Assembly: GCF_001605895.1 (NCBI RefSeq)
Contig: NZ_LUAW01000056.1
Coordinates: 23,833 to 87,832, forward strand
Reading direction: 5' to 3'
DNA: 64,000 bases
DNA from: Acinetobacter pragensis
Lineage (GTDB): Bacteria > Pseudomonadota > Gammaproteobacteria > Pseudomonadales > Moraxellaceae
The notes under the pieces are model-generated. The model had not been told where the DNA came from. It worked only from the letters and a program-made list of their open reading frames with translations, and made no database searches. Both the position numbers and the translations under genes were made by a program. This document shows, one piece after another, positions 39,676-49,567 of this stretch; position 1 is the stretch's first letter, and each line of letters starts with the position of its first letter.

Positions 39676-40821
39676 TTAATACAGCGTATGCGAATTCTCT
39701 TGAATGTGTTTATTAGTAATAACGCCCCACATCTTATAGTAACACCATGTTGTGTAAGCAAGAATCAGTGGAACAAAGATACAAGCGACAACGGTCATTA
39801 CGGTTAGGGTGTTCTTGCTGGATACTGCATCCCACATAGTTAAACTTACTGTTGGATTAATGCTTGATGGCATTAGGAATGGGAACAGGGCAAAACCCGC
39901 TGTTAAAATAGAACCTGTTACCGCCAAGGTAGAACCTGTAAAACTCAGTCCGGCTTTATTTTTCGCAGCTGCAAAGACAATGAGTAACCCGCCCAGGATT
40001 GCAGAGATTGGTGCAAGCATGGTAATTGGATAGATTGAATAATTATTCATCCAGCCGGGGTTTGCATCAGTGAGTACTTGTTTTGCTAATGGGTTTGCAA
40101 CGCCATTGGTATTATAAGGAGTAACCAGTGTGTAACCTTGAATACCGCCAAAGTATAGCCAAGCGCCTGCTCCTAAGAAGCAGATTAAAAACACGATGCC
40201 CATGATTTTGGTGGCTTTGGCAGACCGTTGGCGTAAAACACCATCGGTACGCAGCATTAGCCATGCACCGCCATGTGCGCATAGCATAGATAAGCTCACT
40301 AAGCCGCAAACTAATGCAAATGGATTCAATAAAGCAAAGAAACTGCCTGTATATGTTGAACGTACAGTTTCATCTAGTGTGAAAGGTACGCCAAGGAACA
40401 TATTGCCAAATGCAACACCAAAAACCAGTGCCGGAACTGCACCGCCAATTGCAAGGCCCCAATCCCATGAGGTGCGCCATTGTGTGTTGTTCAGTTTAGA
40501 GCGGTAGTCAAATCCGACAGGCCGCAAAAACAACGCAAATAACACCAGTAACAGCGCCCAGTACATGCCTGAGAAGGCGGTTGCATATACCATTGGCCAA
40601 GCTGCAAATAACGCGCCGCCAGCAGTTACAAACCAAACCTGATTGCCTTCCCAATGGGGTGCAATCGTATTGATGGCAGCGCGGCGTTCATCATCTGTTT
40701 TTCCTACAAATGGCATGAGCGCCATTGAGCCCATATCGAAACCATCGGTCAGGGCAAAGCCAATCAGCAGTACGCCAACCAATACCCACCAGATTATTTT
40801 AAGCAGTTCATATTCAATCAT
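39676..40821 (-). CDS. cydB: Cytochrome bd ubiquinol oxidase subunit II
   Basis: 381 residues with about nine transmembrane helices and the CydB start ([28 protein letters not shown]). It pairs with CydA in the inner-membrane quinol oxidase that reduces oxygen to water at low oxygen tension. The segments [21 protein letters not shown] and [11 protein letters not shown] are conserved. Its ATG overlaps the cydA stop by four bases, so translation is coupled. Confidence 0.96.
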   Translation of the reverse strand: MIEYELLKIIWWVLVGVLLIGFALTDGFDMGSMALMPFVGKTDDERRAAINTIAPHWEGNQVWFVTAGGALFAAWPMVYATAFSGMYWALLLVLFALFLRPVGFDYRSKLNNTQWRTSWDWGLAIGGAVPALVFGVAFGNMFLGVPFTLDETVRSTYTGSFFALLNPFALVCGLVSLSMLCAHGGAWLMLRTDGVLRQRSAKATKIMGIVFLICFLGAGAWLYFGGIQGYTLVTPYNTNGVANPLAKQVLTDANPGWMNNYSIYPITMLAPISAILGGLLIVFAAAKNKAGLSFTGSTLAVTGSILTAGFALFPFLMPSSINPTVSLTMWDAVSSKNTLTVMTVVACIFVPLILAYTTWCYYKMWGVITNKHIQENSHTLY

Positions 40822-42404
40822 GCTTGAGCCTCCTCATTTGCCTTGTTTGCGGCATCCAGTTTTTCAAAATGGTATTTACCTGTATGAAGTGAACTTGGGC
40901 CGAGGCGTGAGAATTTAATCATTAAGTACATTTCAATGATCAGTAATACAGTGTAGAACGATGCTAGAGCAATGATTGAGCCCCATACATCACCAGTACT
41001 CAGTGAAGATGCAGACAAGTGAGTAGGGAGTACTTCACCAATAGTCCAAGGCTGACGGCCAACTTCTGCAACATACCAGCCAGTTTGAGCTGCAATCCAT
41101 GGAAGCGGCAGGCCAAATAATGCAAATTTCAATAACCAAGGCTTATTTTCGGCATTGCGTTTAGCGACTGCGAAAGTAGCTAAAGCAAAGAGCAGCAGCA
41201 TTAAGAAGCCAGAAGCGACCATGGCGCGGAATGCCCAGAACAAGCTTGGAACATGCGGAATAGTGTCTTTTGCGGCAGCTTTAATCTGCGCATCAGATGC
41301 ATCTACAACATTTGGCGTATATTTTTTAAGAAGCAAGCCATAGCCTAAGTCTTTTTGAGATTCAGCAAATGCGGCTCTCAGTTCAGGAGATGTATCGCCT
41401 GCACGAAGCTTTTCAAGTTGTGAGTAAGCCACCATGCCATTACGTATACGGTCTTCATGCTGCACAATCAGATCTTTAATGCCAGTCACTTCTTTGGTGG
41501 TTGAGCGTGTTGCAATTATGCCCATAACATACGGAATTTTAATGGCGTAGTCCGTAGACATGGTTTCTTTATTTGGGATGCCGAATAAAGTAAATGGCGC
41601 AGGCGCAGGATGTGTATCCCATTCTGCTTCAATTGCGGCAAGCTTAGTTTTTTGTACGTCGCCAATTTCATAGCCTGATTCATCACCCAGCAGAATAACG
41701 GATAAGGTAGAAGCGAGGCCGAAGATGGCGGCAATAGCAAAAGAACGGCGCGCAAAAGGCAAGTCACGTTTTTTAAGCATGTAATAGCTTGAAATGGCCA
41801 GTACAAAAATTGCACCTGTTACATAGCCAGCTGAAACAGTATGAACGAATTTAACTTGCGCAACAGGGTTGAAAATCAGTGCGCCGAAGTCCACGAGTTC
41901 CATACGCATGGTTTCGTAGTTGAATGCTGAGCCGACAGGGTTTTGCATCCATCCGTTTGCCACTAAAATCCAGAGGGCTGACAAGTTAGAGCCAATTGCG
42001 ACGAGCCAAGTGACTGCTAAATGCTGCACCTTGGTCAGGCGGTCCCATCCAAAGAAGAAAAGGCCAATAAAGGTCGATTCCAAGAAGAATGCCATCAAGC
42101 CTTCGATGGCGAGCGGCGCACCAAAAATATCGCCGACATAGTGTGAGTAATATGCCCAGTTTGTTCCAAATTGGAATTCCATGGTCAAACCGGTAGTCAC
42201 ACCTAGGGCGAAGTTAATACCAAAAAGTTTACCCCAAAATTTAGTCATGTCCTTGTAGATTTCTTTACCAGAAATCACATACGTGGTTTCCATAATGGCA
42301 AGAAGAAAAGCCAGACCTAATGTCAGTGGAACAAATATAAAGTGATACATCGCGGTCATTGCAAATTGGAACCGCGATAAATCGACCACGCTTTCAGAAA
42401 TCAT
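40818..42404 (-). CDS. cydA: Cytochrome bd ubiquinol oxidase subunit I
   Basis: 528 residues. The haem b595 axial His is in the start region ([20 protein letters not shown]). GRQPW ([17 protein letters not shown]) and the Q-loop carrying quinol-binding residues lie between helices 6 and 7. The Met and His ligands of b558 are expected in FVHTVSAGY and the following helices. The start is ATG at 42404; AAGGAGA precedes it. The stop of cydP overlaps this ATG by one base (TGATG). The Q-loop looks long, as in the E. coli type. Confidence 0.96.
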   Translation of the reverse strand: MISESVVDLSRFQFAMTAMYHFIFVPLTLGLAFLLAIMETTYVISGKEIYKDMTKFWGKLFGINFALGVTTGLTMEFQFGTNWAYYSHYVGDIFGAPLAIEGLMAFFLESTFIGLFFFGWDRLTKVQHLAVTWLVAIGSNLSALWILVANGWMQNPVGSAFNYETMRMELVDFGALIFNPVAQVKFVHTVSAGYVTGAIFVLAISSYYMLKKRDLPFARRSFAIAAIFGLASTLSVILLGDESGYEIGDVQKTKLAAIEAEWDTHPAPAPFTLFGIPNKETMSTDYAIKIPYVMGIIATRSTTKEVTGIKDLIVQHEDRIRNGMVAYSQLEKLRAGDTSPELRAAFAESQKDLGYGLLLKKYTPNVVDASDAQIKAAAKDTIPHVPSLFWAFRAMVASGFLMLLLFALATFAVAKRNAENKPWLLKFALFGLPLPWIAAQTGWYVAEVGRQPWTIGEVLPTHLSASSLSTGDVWGSIIALASFYTVLLIIEMYLMIKFSRLGPSSLHTGKYHFEKLDAANKANEEAQA

Positions 42405-42595
42405 CAACGTGTCTCCTTGATTGGGGATGGGTTGCCGGCGATACGCTCAGCAACTTGATTGTCAAAATTTTTGGGAATAGTGGGGGCGTCAAACCAGATG
42501 TGTTTGATGGTCAGTAAAATCACCACTTTAATTATTAAAATAGCCGTGATTTCTCTGACTGTGCGTTGGTTGAAATCTTTAGGAACTAAGCTCAT
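42404..42595 (-). CDS. cydP: Cytochrome oxidase putative small subunit CydP
   Basis: 63 residues with one transmembrane helix (~16-34, [19 protein letters not shown]) preceded by RTVREI. This fits the CydP family of small proteins found just before cydA in many proteobacteria. Its stop overlaps the cydA start by one base, so it is the first cistron of the operon. Its exact role in bd oxidase assembly or structure is not settled. The next 400 bases upstream hold the operon promoter. Confidence 0.8.
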   Translation of the reverse strand: MSLVPKDFNQRTVREITAILIIKVVILLTIKHIWFDAPTIPKNFDNQVAERIAGNPSPIKETR

Positions 42596-43011
42596 TTTAC
42601 AAGCCTGTTATTTAAACTAATTACCTATTATTAACAAAAATAAACCAAAAATAAATAGGCTGAACAATTAAAATAAAAATATATTATTAATTTTAATAAA
42701 AACAAGTACTTATTATTTGTTCGAGTTAAAAAATAAACTAATTTATTCTATTTTAAAGTTGAGTAAAACACTTGTGTTTATATTAATTAATTCTGACTAA
42801 TTTAGTTATATTTAATTAAATATAGGTTGTTTTAAATGAATTTTAATCATATTTAATCCGACTATTTTGATTGGTTATTAATATTTTATTCAAAATGGAA
42901 CTCTAAAATAAAAGCATGAAATTGTATAAAAAACAACCTAAAATTTTAAAAGAAAAAAGAACATGCGGACATGTTCTTTTTTTAGAGGGATTTAGGAGAA
43001 AATCTACAGCC
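42596..43011. other. Very AT-rich promoter region of the cyd operon
   Basis: 416 bases without a gene. It must contain the cyd promoter on the minus strand. A perfect 18-bp AT palindrome lies at 42807-42824. Possible ArcA-like TTAA-rich repeats are present but not distinguishable from composition. The porin terminator occupies 42953-42983. Confidence 0.55.
42953..42983 (-). terminator. Terminator of the porin gene
   Basis: AAAAAAGAACATG / CATGTTCTTTTTT, a 13-bp stem with a CGGA loop. Poly-A and poly-T arms make it effective on the minus strand and possibly on both. Confidence 0.85.
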
Positions 43012-44091
43012 TTAGAAATCGTAACGCAGACCTAAAGATAGGGCAATCGCATTTTTATCCGCCACACCGCTAATGCTGTTGCCAAAGCTGCGGCCTTCTT
43101 TCCAAGGGTTAAGCTTAGAGTTTTTGTCATTCAAAACGGTAGCTAAGTTGCCGTATACACGTAAAGTGCTGTCCAGCTTATGTTCTACGCCTACACCAAT
43201 TAAGCTGGCATTTGCATCGTCTGCATCAACATCACGGTAGAAGTATTCACCGCGTACTGAGGTTTTCGGCGTAACTTTGTATTCACCCGCTAAACCAAAA
43301 ACTTGCGCATCAGGGTTTGCGGTATCGTTATCATGTTTGGCAATTTGATACATTGCGCCTAGATTAAATTCTTCTGTAAACTTATATGCGCCAGCCAAAC
43401 GGAAGGCATCACGGCTTGCACCGCCTGCAGCATTCGCGGCATTTTCATCATATTTTTCGTAAGCTGCCGCAGCGTCAATTGGGCCAGCTTTATAGGTTAA
43501 TGCCAAGTCGTAAGCCTTGTTGTCATCAACGCCTTCACCATCTGCATCTTGCGCAATTTGAGTGCCTGAATGCATGGACATTGCCGCTAAAACATTGAAG
43601 CCGCCGCCGAATTTAGGCGATTTGTATTCAATGCTGTTTTCGTTGCGTTCATCAAATTTTAAGTTGCCGACACGGGTTACGTTACGGACATCACCGACCA
43701 TGTCGCCAAAAAAGTTGATTGGACCGCGGGCAGCTTTAAATGGGCTGTCAAAGCGGCCTACACGCGCCTGACCGTATGTATCGCTTTTCAGGCCTACAAA
43801 GGTGTCACGTGTAGAAAAGTTCACGCCATTGCTGTCTTTTGAGCCGCTGGCAAAGTTAATTTCTTGTTCAATTTGTGCGAAAACATTTAAGTCATCATTA
43901 ATTTTTTGGTCAACTTTAAAGCCGAGGCGTGAAGAGTTAGATGATAAGCCAACTTCGTTGTAGTCTTTGCCATCATCTAAATAGTCTAAAGAAACATGTG
44001 CACGGCCATAAATTTTGACATCAGCAGCAGATGCCATAACTGGTGTAAGAATAGTTGCCCCGATTGCTAATGCACAGAGTGTTTTTTTCAT
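43012..44091 (-). CDS. General outer-membrane porin (Gram-negative porin family)
   Basis: 359 residues. A signal peptide (KKTLCALAIGATILTPVMASA) precedes the mature start ADVKIYGRAHVSLDYLDDG. The sixteen-strand barrel pattern ends in LSLGLRYDF with C-terminal Phe. Family landmarks include SRLGFKVDQ and ARVGRFDSPFK. Such trimeric porins allow passive entry of small solutes. The start at 44091 has GGAG six bases before it; a start at 44103 would give a poor signal peptide and no ribosome site. It is highly acidic in its loops. It is monocistronic. Confidence 0.92.
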   Translation of the reverse strand: MKKTLCALAIGATILTPVMASAADVKIYGRAHVSLDYLDDGKDYNEVGLSSNSSRLGFKVDQKINDDLNVFAQIEQEINFASGSKDSNGVNFSTRDTFVGLKSDTYGQARVGRFDSPFKAARGPINFFGDMVGDVRNVTRVGNLKFDERNENSIEYKSPKFGGGFNVLAAMSMHSGTQIAQDADGEGVDDNKAYDLALTYKAGPIDAAAAYEKYDENAANAAGGASRDAFRLAGAYKFTEEFNLGAMYQIAKHDNDTANPDAQVFGLAGEYKVTPKTSVRGEYFYRDVDADDANASLIGVGVEHKLDSTLRVYGNLATVLNDKNSKLNPWKEGRSFGNSISGVADKNAIALSLGLRYDF

Positions 44092-44433
44092 TTGCAGCTC
44101 CATAAAGACTTACGTCTTATCAATTCGATTTATCAGTAGCTTTGCTAAAAATAATTTCGCTATCTAATGGCGCTAAGTATTCATTACAAATAAGTCAGTT
44201 ACATTAAGGAAATATTTCAAAAATATTAAAGTTAATCAGTTGTTTAGTGTGGTTGTTTCATAATATTTCTAAGTAAATTCCCTTATTAAACGGATGTTTA
44301 GGCTGTTTTAGGGATCTGTTTTATTGTCCTGTCATATTCTTTTTATACAGTGTGATTTAAACGGCGGCTGAACAGCTGCGCATAAAAAATGGAGCCGAAG
44401 CTCCATTTGAAAAGTATGCAAATTTGGGCGGTT
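44092..44433. other. Porin promoter region and HIT terminator
   Basis: 342 bases without a gene. The minus-strand terminator of the HIT gene is at 44382-44408; the rest should hold the porin promoter. No specific operator was recognised. Confidence 0.55.
44382..44408 (-). terminator. Terminator of the HIT gene
   Basis: On the minus strand AAATGGAGC / GCTCCATTT with a TTCG tetraloop, followed by a T run. Confidence 0.8.
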
Positions 44434-44856
44434 TTATCCAGCGGCTAGGGCAGCTTTGATTAATTCTGCCTGAGCTTTAATTTTTTCTTGGTCGCCGATG
44501 GTGGCCGCATGCCTGCCCAGTTCATGCACGGAAGTTGGAATCAGATGAAAATGCACATGCGGTACAGTTTGACCTGCAGCCGTGCCTGACAGCTGCATCA
44601 GCACAATGCCCTTTACACCCAGTGCAGTTTCCATTGCTTTTGCAACTTTTTGCACAATTTGAATGGTGTAGGCCGCTGCTTCTGGCGCTAAATCCAGCAA
44701 GCTGATAGCCGGTGTTTTTGGAATGACCAGTGTATGACCGTCTGCCTGAGGCATAATGTCCATAAATGCAAGGACTTGGTCATCTTCATAGACTTTAATT
44801 GCCGGAAGTTCACCGCGTAAAATTCTTGCAAAAATGTTTTGATCATCATAAGCCAT
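44434..44856 (-). CDS. HIT family nucleotide hydrolase
   Basis: 140 residues with the histidine triad HVHFHLIP: His100, His102 and catalytic His104. The N-terminal FARILRGELPAIKVYEDDQVLAFMDI is typical of the HinT/HIT branch, which hydrolyses AMP-linked phosphoramidates or acyl-adenylates. It is cytoplasmic. It lies 54 bases after the YARHG-like gene on the same strand and ends in its own terminator. The exact substrate is open. Confidence 0.93.
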   Translation of the reverse strand: MAYDDQNIFARILRGELPAIKVYEDDQVLAFMDIMPQADGHTLVIPKTPAISLLDLAPEAAAYTIQIVQKVAKAMETALGVKGIVLMQLSGTAAGQTVPHVHFHLIPTSVHELGRHAATIGDQEKIKAQAELIKAALAAG

Positions 44857-44910
44857 AGCTAAGTTCCTTAAGCGTGATTGAGTGTAGTTGTTAAATGCCG
44901 TTGAGGGCAG

Positions 44911-45180
44911 TTATTTACAGTTCAATTCTTTCTGACGTTCCTTGATGGCGTCAAGACGCTGCTGCTCTTTTTCTGAAAATTTTGGTTTGGTGGTATAGCA
45001 ATTGTCATTGCCGAATTTAGCCTTTGCTTCTGGGTCTTTAAAGCAGAAGCCTTTAGAAGCGTAAATGACATCATGGTCATTCTTAAGCTTTTGGCATTCC
45101 TGTTCAGAAGCAAAAGCTGATGAAGATGCCCCAACGAAAGTTACTGCACTGATCAGGGCGGCAACAGTAAATTTGTTCAT
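44911..45180 (-). CDS. Secreted YARHG-like small protein
   Basis: 89 residues. A signal peptide ends at SSAFA (~residue 25). The mature part has the YARHG-type core YASKGFCFKDPEAKAKFG with four or five Cys (Cys29, Cys46, Cys57 and Cys88 by my count) that may form disulfides in the periplasm. The start at 45180 has GAGGAAAC upstream; an upstream ATG at 45219 would spoil the signal peptide. The function of the domain is unknown; it is thought to bind carbohydrate or wall components. Confidence 0.75.
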   Translation of the reverse strand: MNKFTVAALISAVTFVGASSSAFASEQECQKLKNDHDVIYASKGFCFKDPEAKAKFGNDNCYTTKPKFSEKEQQRLDAIKERQKELNCK

Positions 45181-45265
45181 GCAAGTTTCCTCTATACTTG
45201 TAACAACATGTATTACCACATCATCACAATATTAGGTTTCATTATGATTATTCAATGGCGGCTTA

Positions 45266-46138
45266 TTACTCGATTGTAATTTTGCTCCATGATTCGTACA
45301 TTTTTACAGCGCTGGAAAAATCACTGTTTGGTTCAGAAGTATCATTGGCGGCCTGAATTAAACTTTGGGTCAATCCAATAATAGGCGCTGAAATTTTTGC
45401 CTGCCGAACCAAGTCTACAGCAATGCCGGTGTCTTTGGCTAATAACGGCAGCGCAAAGGTTAGCGGAAATGTGCGGTTGAGCACACGCTGCGGCAAAATG
45501 GTTTCTGTCGCGTTGCTTTTACCGCTGGATGCATTAATGCAATCCAAAGCTTCCGCTAAATTTACACCGTGGGCTTTAAGTGTTAAAGCGCCTTCAGCTG
45601 CGGCACAAAGATTTACAGCCATTAACATATTATTTACAGCTTTAACCGCAAAACCGGCACCGGATGCGCCCACATGCTTAATCAGTTTGCCGACTGCCTG
45701 AATGGCTGGCAGGGCTTTTTCAAAGGCTTGAGCATTGCCGCCAACCATAACGGTTAATGTCGCATTTTCTGCGCCAATCGTTTGGCCGCTAACAGGCGCA
45801 TCAAGATAATCAATATTCTGTTCTTTTAGCGATGCCGCCAGTTTTTGTGCAGATTCAGGCACGCCGCTGGTGCAGTCTATCCAAATTGCACCGGATTTAA
45901 TGTTCAGGTTTTCAATTAAGGCTTCTACATCGGCACTGGTCGGCAAGCAGGAAAAAATCACATCAGCCTGTACTGCCTGATTTAATTCTGCGGCTTGCGT
46001 GCCATATTCAGCGGCATGCTGTTTTGCCTTCTCAAAATTGCGGTTCCAGACATACACCGTATCAAAATGTTCAGGTAAGTGCGCCGCCATGCGGTAGCCC
46101 ATTGCGCCTAAGCCTAAGAATGCAACTGATTGAATCAT
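45266..46138 (-). CDS. 3-hydroxyisobutyrate dehydrogenase-like oxidoreductase
   Basis: 290 residues of the beta-hydroxyacid dehydrogenase family. The N-terminal Rossmann motif is FLGLGAMGYRMAAHL; WNRN after strand 2 suggests NADP preference. The substrate motif is DAPVSGQTIGAENATL, and the catalytic Lys is in AVKAVNNML (~residue 170). Relatives act on 3-hydroxyisobutyrate, tartronate semialdehyde or glyoxylate; the substrate cannot be chosen here. No valine-degradation genes are adjacent. It lies nine bases downstream of the PhaC-like gene, so it is co-transcribed. Confidence 0.87.
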   Translation of the reverse strand: MIQSVAFLGLGAMGYRMAAHLPEHFDTVYVWNRNFEKAKQHAAEYGTQAAELNQAVQADVIFSCLPTSADVEALIENLNIKSGAIWIDCTSGVPESAQKLAASLKEQNIDYLDAPVSGQTIGAENATLTVMVGGNAQAFEKALPAIQAVGKLIKHVGASGAGFAVKAVNNMLMAVNLCAAAEGALTLKAHGVNLAEALDCINASSGKSNATETILPQRVLNRTFPLTFALPLLAKDTGIAVDLVRQAKISAPIIGLTQSLIQAANDTSEPNSDFSSAVKMYESWSKITIE

Positions 46139-46147
46139 GATAAAGCC

Positions 46148-47251
46148 CTAATGGTTTGTTTCTAGTAAGGTTGATCTTTGTTTTAGCCAAGCGGTCAATT
46201 TGGGCCAGAATTCATTGGCGCTTTTTTGACTGGACATTAAGCCCAGATGGCCGCCGGGGATAAGAGTAAACGTGACATCTTGACTGTTTGTCAATTCACC
46301 TAAAGGCCGGCTGGCCTCTGCTGTAACAATCTGGTCGCTGGAGCCTGCGCCAATGAACAAAGAGCAGTTAATATTTTTTAATTCGATAACTTTATCTTTT
46401 AATTGAATAACACCTTTTTTGAGCGGGTTTTGCAGCCAAAGGTTCAGCACCATGTCTTGGTTAATGCCGCCTGGGTAGTCAATCATATTATTGAGAAAGT
46501 CCCCCATAGTGGCATGTTCATAGACAGTTTGAGTATCTGAAAGATTCGTCAGCAGCTGCTTTTGGCTGACAAGCCAGCCTTTGGGATCTAGAATCTTAAA
46601 ACCCAGCGCATTCAGCAGGCCGGGGGTATGGATCATGCGTTTAGGAATTTGCCCTGTATAAATGGTGTCCCGAACAGATTTGCTGCGGGAGATAAGATGA
46701 TTGATATTTTGGAATAGTTTGCCCACGCGGCCCGAAGCATAGCTGTCAATTGGACTGCCCACGACAATTAAGTTTTTTACATGTTCTGGCTGATGCAGTG
46801 CGGTATATAAGGTGACAAATACGCCCGCCATGCTCCAGCCATGCAGGGAGATATAGCGGTTGCCGGCATGCGCGCTGATGGTATTGATGCAATGCGGCAG
46901 CGCATCATCAATAAAAGACAAAAAATTTAAAAAACGGTCGTGATAATTCAGTTTTGTCCATTCCAGCAAATACACATCAAAACCGCTGTGCTGAAAATGC
47001 TTAACCAGTGAGCGGTACGGGTAGAGGTCATAAATCGCCATATTGATTGCCAGCGGCGCTACGAATACCAGCGGTTCTGCATATTTTTTATCTGGTGAAG
47101 CATAATATCGGATGCGGCAAAATTTATATTCTTCAATCACTTCATAAGGATTGCCTTGTGAAAGCACCAGCGATTTTGCATTAAATACCCGCGCAGAGAG
47201 GTGTTTCAGTTTTTTTTGCTGAGCTAAAAGGCTTTTTTTAAATGGATGCAT
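46148..47251 (-). CDS. PhaC-like alpha/beta hydrolase with Ser nucleophile
   Basis: 367 residues. The fold and the motifs VFVAPLAINMAIYDLYP, LLEWTKLNYHDR and DYPGGINQ recall class III polyhydroxyalkanoate synthase (PhaC). The nucleophile elbow is GWSMAG with Ser140, where true PhaC enzymes have Cys. The acid is likely the Asp in GSSDQIV and the base the His in GGHLGLM. The start at 47251 is chosen because the longer frame runs into metZ on the other strand. It may be a depolymerase, esterase or acyltransferase. It is divergent from metZ and followed by the dehydrogenase gene. Confidence 0.8.
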   Translation of the reverse strand: MHPFKKSLLAQQKKLKHLSARVFNAKSLVLSQGNPYEVIEEYKFCRIRYYASPDKKYAEPLVFVAPLAINMAIYDLYPYRSLVKHFQHSGFDVYLLEWTKLNYHDRFLNFLSFIDDALPHCINTISAHAGNRYISLHGWSMAGVFVTLYTALHQPEHVKNLIVVGSPIDSYASGRVGKLFQNINHLISRSKSVRDTIYTGQIPKRMIHTPGLLNALGFKILDPKGWLVSQKQLLTNLSDTQTVYEHATMGDFLNNMIDYPGGINQDMVLNLWLQNPLKKGVIQLKDKVIELKNINCSLFIGAGSSDQIVTAEASRPLGELTNSQDVTFTLIPGGHLGLMSSQKSANEFWPKLTAWLKQRSTLLETNH

Positions 47252-47388
47252 AATTGTAATTAACCTATGTCCGTGCAGGTTTGATCGAAGTCTAAGCGAT
47301 ATTTGCTTATTATGCCTTGACCTGAAATAGCATAGGCGCTCAAAATGTTGGCAATTCTTCACAAAAGGCAGTCCTGAGTGACTGAGCA

Positions 47389-48582
47389 ATGCAGATGAGC
47401 CCACAAGACGATTTAGAATATCAATTAGACACATTAGCAATCCGTACAGGCCATAACCGTACTTTTGAAGGTGAACATAGTGAGCCAATCTTCTTAACAT
47501 CGTCTTTTGTATGTGAAAGTGCAGCGGATGCCGCTGCAAAATTTTCAGGGCAAATTGAAGGCAATACCTATTCGCGCTATACCAATCCAACAGTGCAAGC
47601 GTTTGAAAAGCGTCTGGCTGTATTGGACGGCGCTGAAGCTGCTGTTGCGACCAGTTCAGGCATGGCCGGTGTGCATGCGATTACATTGGCTTACTTGAAA
47701 GCCGGTGACCATGTCGTATGCTCACGCGCAGTCTTTGGCTCGATCATTTCGCTTTTTGAAAAATATGTCATTAAATTTGGCGTAGAGGTCACTTTTGTTG
47801 ATTTAGAAGATTTAGACGGCTGGAAAAAAGCGGTTCGTCCAAATACACGTCTTTTGTTTATTGAAACTCCGTCGAATCCATTGGCTCAAGTGGGCGACAT
47901 ACAAGCCATTGCAGATATCGCGCATGCACAAGGCGCATTATTTGCAGTGGATAACACTTTCTGTACATCCGTTTTGCAGCAGCCGCTTAAATTCGGCGCA
48001 GATTTAATCGTGTATTCATCGACTAAATACATTGATGGTCAGGGCCGTGCATTGGGCGGAGCAGTGGTAGGCAGTGCAAAATTGATGGAAGAAATTACCG
48101 GTGTAATCCGTACACTGGGTAATTCAATGAGTCCATTCAATGCTTGGATTTTCCTGAAAGGTCTAGAAACGCTCAGTCTGCGTATGAAAGCGCATTGCGC
48201 CAGCGCGCAAAAATTGGCTGAATGGCTGGACGCGCATCCTAAAGTGGAAAAAGTGTATTATGCCGGTTTGCCGAATCATGCAGGCCATGAATTAGCGAAA
48301 AAACAGCAATCAGGTTTTGGCGGTGTTGTATCATTTGTTGCAAAAGGTGAGCGTGAAGGCGCATGGACTGTTATCGACAGTACGCGTTTCCTTTCAATCA
48401 CCAGTAATTTGGGTGACGTAAAATCAACCATTACCCATCCTGCAACCACTTCACACGGCAGAATGTCACCAGAAGCGAAACAGGCTGCTGGCATTTCTGA
48501 AGGTTTAATCCGTGTATCTGTTGGTTTAGAAGATATTGATGATATTATTCGCGATATTTCCCGCGGTTTAGATCTCATCTAA
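47389..48582 (+). CDS. metZ: O-succinylhomoserine sulfhydrylase
   Basis: 397 residues of the Cys/Met PLP enzyme family. The PLP Lys213 is in SSTKYIDGQGRALGG, and the TSSGMAGVHA and VDNTFCTS motifs are present. The GQGRALGG stretch following the lysine and the overall length fit MetZ. MetZ makes homocysteine directly from O-succinyl- (or O-acetyl-) homoserine and sulfide. A close ATG at 47395 is an alternative start. It is divergent from the PhaC-like gene and followed by ybaB. Confidence 0.92.
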   Translation: MQMSPQDDLEYQLDTLAIRTGHNRTFEGEHSEPIFLTSSFVCESAADAAAKFSGQIEGNTYSRYTNPTVQAFEKRLAVLDGAEAAVATSSGMAGVHAITLAYLKAGDHVVCSRAVFGSIISLFEKYVIKFGVEVTFVDLEDLDGWKKAVRPNTRLLFIETPSNPLAQVGDIQAIADIAHAQGALFAVDNTFCTSVLQQPLKFGADLIVYSSTKYIDGQGRALGGAVVGSAKLMEEITGVIRTLGNSMSPFNAWIFLKGLETLSLRMKAHCASAQKLAEWLDAHPKVEKVYYAGLPNHAGHELAKKQQSGFGGVVSFVAKGEREGAWTVIDSTRFLSITSNLGDVKSTITHPATTSHGRMSPEAKQAAGISEGLIRVSVGLEDIDDIIRDISRGLDLI

Positions 48583-48627
48583 TTCATTATTCATCTCATT
48601 TAAAAATTTTTATGTTCGGAGTACTTT

Positions 48628-48957
48628 ATGAACATTAATATGTTGATGCAGCAAGCGCAGCGTATGCAGAAAGAAGTCGAAAGCAATGCCAAAAAGGCAA
48701 AAGAAGAACTTGCTCAAACTGAAGTGCATGCAGAAGCAGGCGGCGGTTTGGTTAAAGTGACCATGACTTGCCGCAATGTGGTAAAACGCATTGAAATCAG
48801 TCCGGACTTGCTGCAAGACGATGCAGACATGATTGAAGATTTGATTGCTGCAGCAATGAATGATGCTGCGCGTCAAGCAGAAGCGATTACTGAAGAAAAA
48901 ATGAAATCTGCCAACTCTGGCATGGGCTTGCCGCCAGGCCTTGCTGGTTTGTTCTAA
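48628..48957 (+). CDS. ybaB: YbaB/EbfC nucleoid-associated protein
   Basis: 109 residues: a long N-terminal helix ([25 protein letters not shown]), the core [25 protein letters not shown] and [22 protein letters not shown]. It forms dimers that bind DNA and belong to the nucleoid. The C-terminus is a glycine-rich [12 protein letters not shown] tail. The gene is 13 bases before recR, the conserved ybaB-recR pair. A GGAG site precedes the start. Confidence 0.95.
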   Translation: MNINMLMQQAQRMQKEVESNAKKAKEELAQTEVHAEAGGGLVKVTMTCRNVVKRIEISPDLLQDDADMIEDLIAAAMNDAARQAEAITEEKMKSANSGMGLPPGLAGLF

Positions 48958-48970
48958 GGAAGAGCTGCGC

Positions 48971-49567
48971 ATGTTTAGTGATCGTTTTGATCAGCTTGTT
49001 CAAGCATTGCGTATTCTGCCAAGCGTTGGGCCAAAGTCGGCCCAGCGGATGGCGTTGCACTTGATCATGAAGAATAAAGAGGGAGCTGTCGGTTTGGCGC
49101 ATGCGCTGAATGAAGCCACCAGTTATATTCATGAGTGCTCCATTTGCCATTCCTTGACTGAAGATGAAGTCTGCAATATCTGCGTATCGCATGAACGTGA
49201 TGATCAGATACTTTGCTTGGTTGAATCTCCAGCAGATGTGATGGCAATAGAACAAAGCGGCAGTTTTCGCGGTAAATACCATGTTTTAGGCGGGCACTTG
49301 TCTCCACTGGATGGTATCGGCCCCGATGAAATTGGAATTCCGTATTTGCTTCAGCGCTTGTCCGGCGGAAATGTCAAAGAAGTGATCCTTGCCACCAATG
49401 CTACCGTTGAAGGGCAAGCGACAGCGCATTATATTGTAGAAGCAGCCAAGCATTTGCCCGTGCAGATGACTCGAATTGCGCAAGGCGTTCCGCAGGGCGG
49501 AGAGCTTGAATATGTAGACAGCCATACTTTAAGCCAAGCGGTGCATAACCGGATGAGAATGAAGTAA
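48971..49567 (+). CDS. recR: Recombination protein RecR
   Basis: 198 residues. A helix-hairpin-helix (RILPSVGPKSAQRMALHL) is followed by the zinc finger with CSICHSL and CNIC (Cys pairs ~57-72) and a Toprim domain (LCLVESPADVMAIEQSG, then YLLQRLSGGNVKEVILATN). RecR acts with RecF and RecO to load RecA on gapped DNA. The ATG at 48971 is the family start with GGAAGAG upstream; a longer frame from 48941 enters ybaB. Confidence 0.96.
   Translation: MFSDRFDQLVQALRILPSVGPKSAQRMALHLIMKNKEGAVGLAHALNEATSYIHECSICHSLTEDEVCNICVSHERDDQILCLVESPADVMAIEQSGSFRGKYHVLGGHLSPLDGIGPDEIGIPYLLQRLSGGNVKEVILATNATVEGQATAHYIVEAAKHLPVQMTRIAQGVPQGGELEYVDSHTLSQAVHNRMRMK

Noticed and set aside
42869-42883. TTGAT-N4-TATTA as an FNR site in the cyd promoter
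   Set aside because: The second half-site does not match ATCAA and the region is too AT-rich to judge.
47252-47590. 113-codon N-terminal extension of the PhaC-like protein
   Set aside because: It crosses the divergent promoter and enters metZ on the opposite strand; the ATG at 47251 gives a normal protein.
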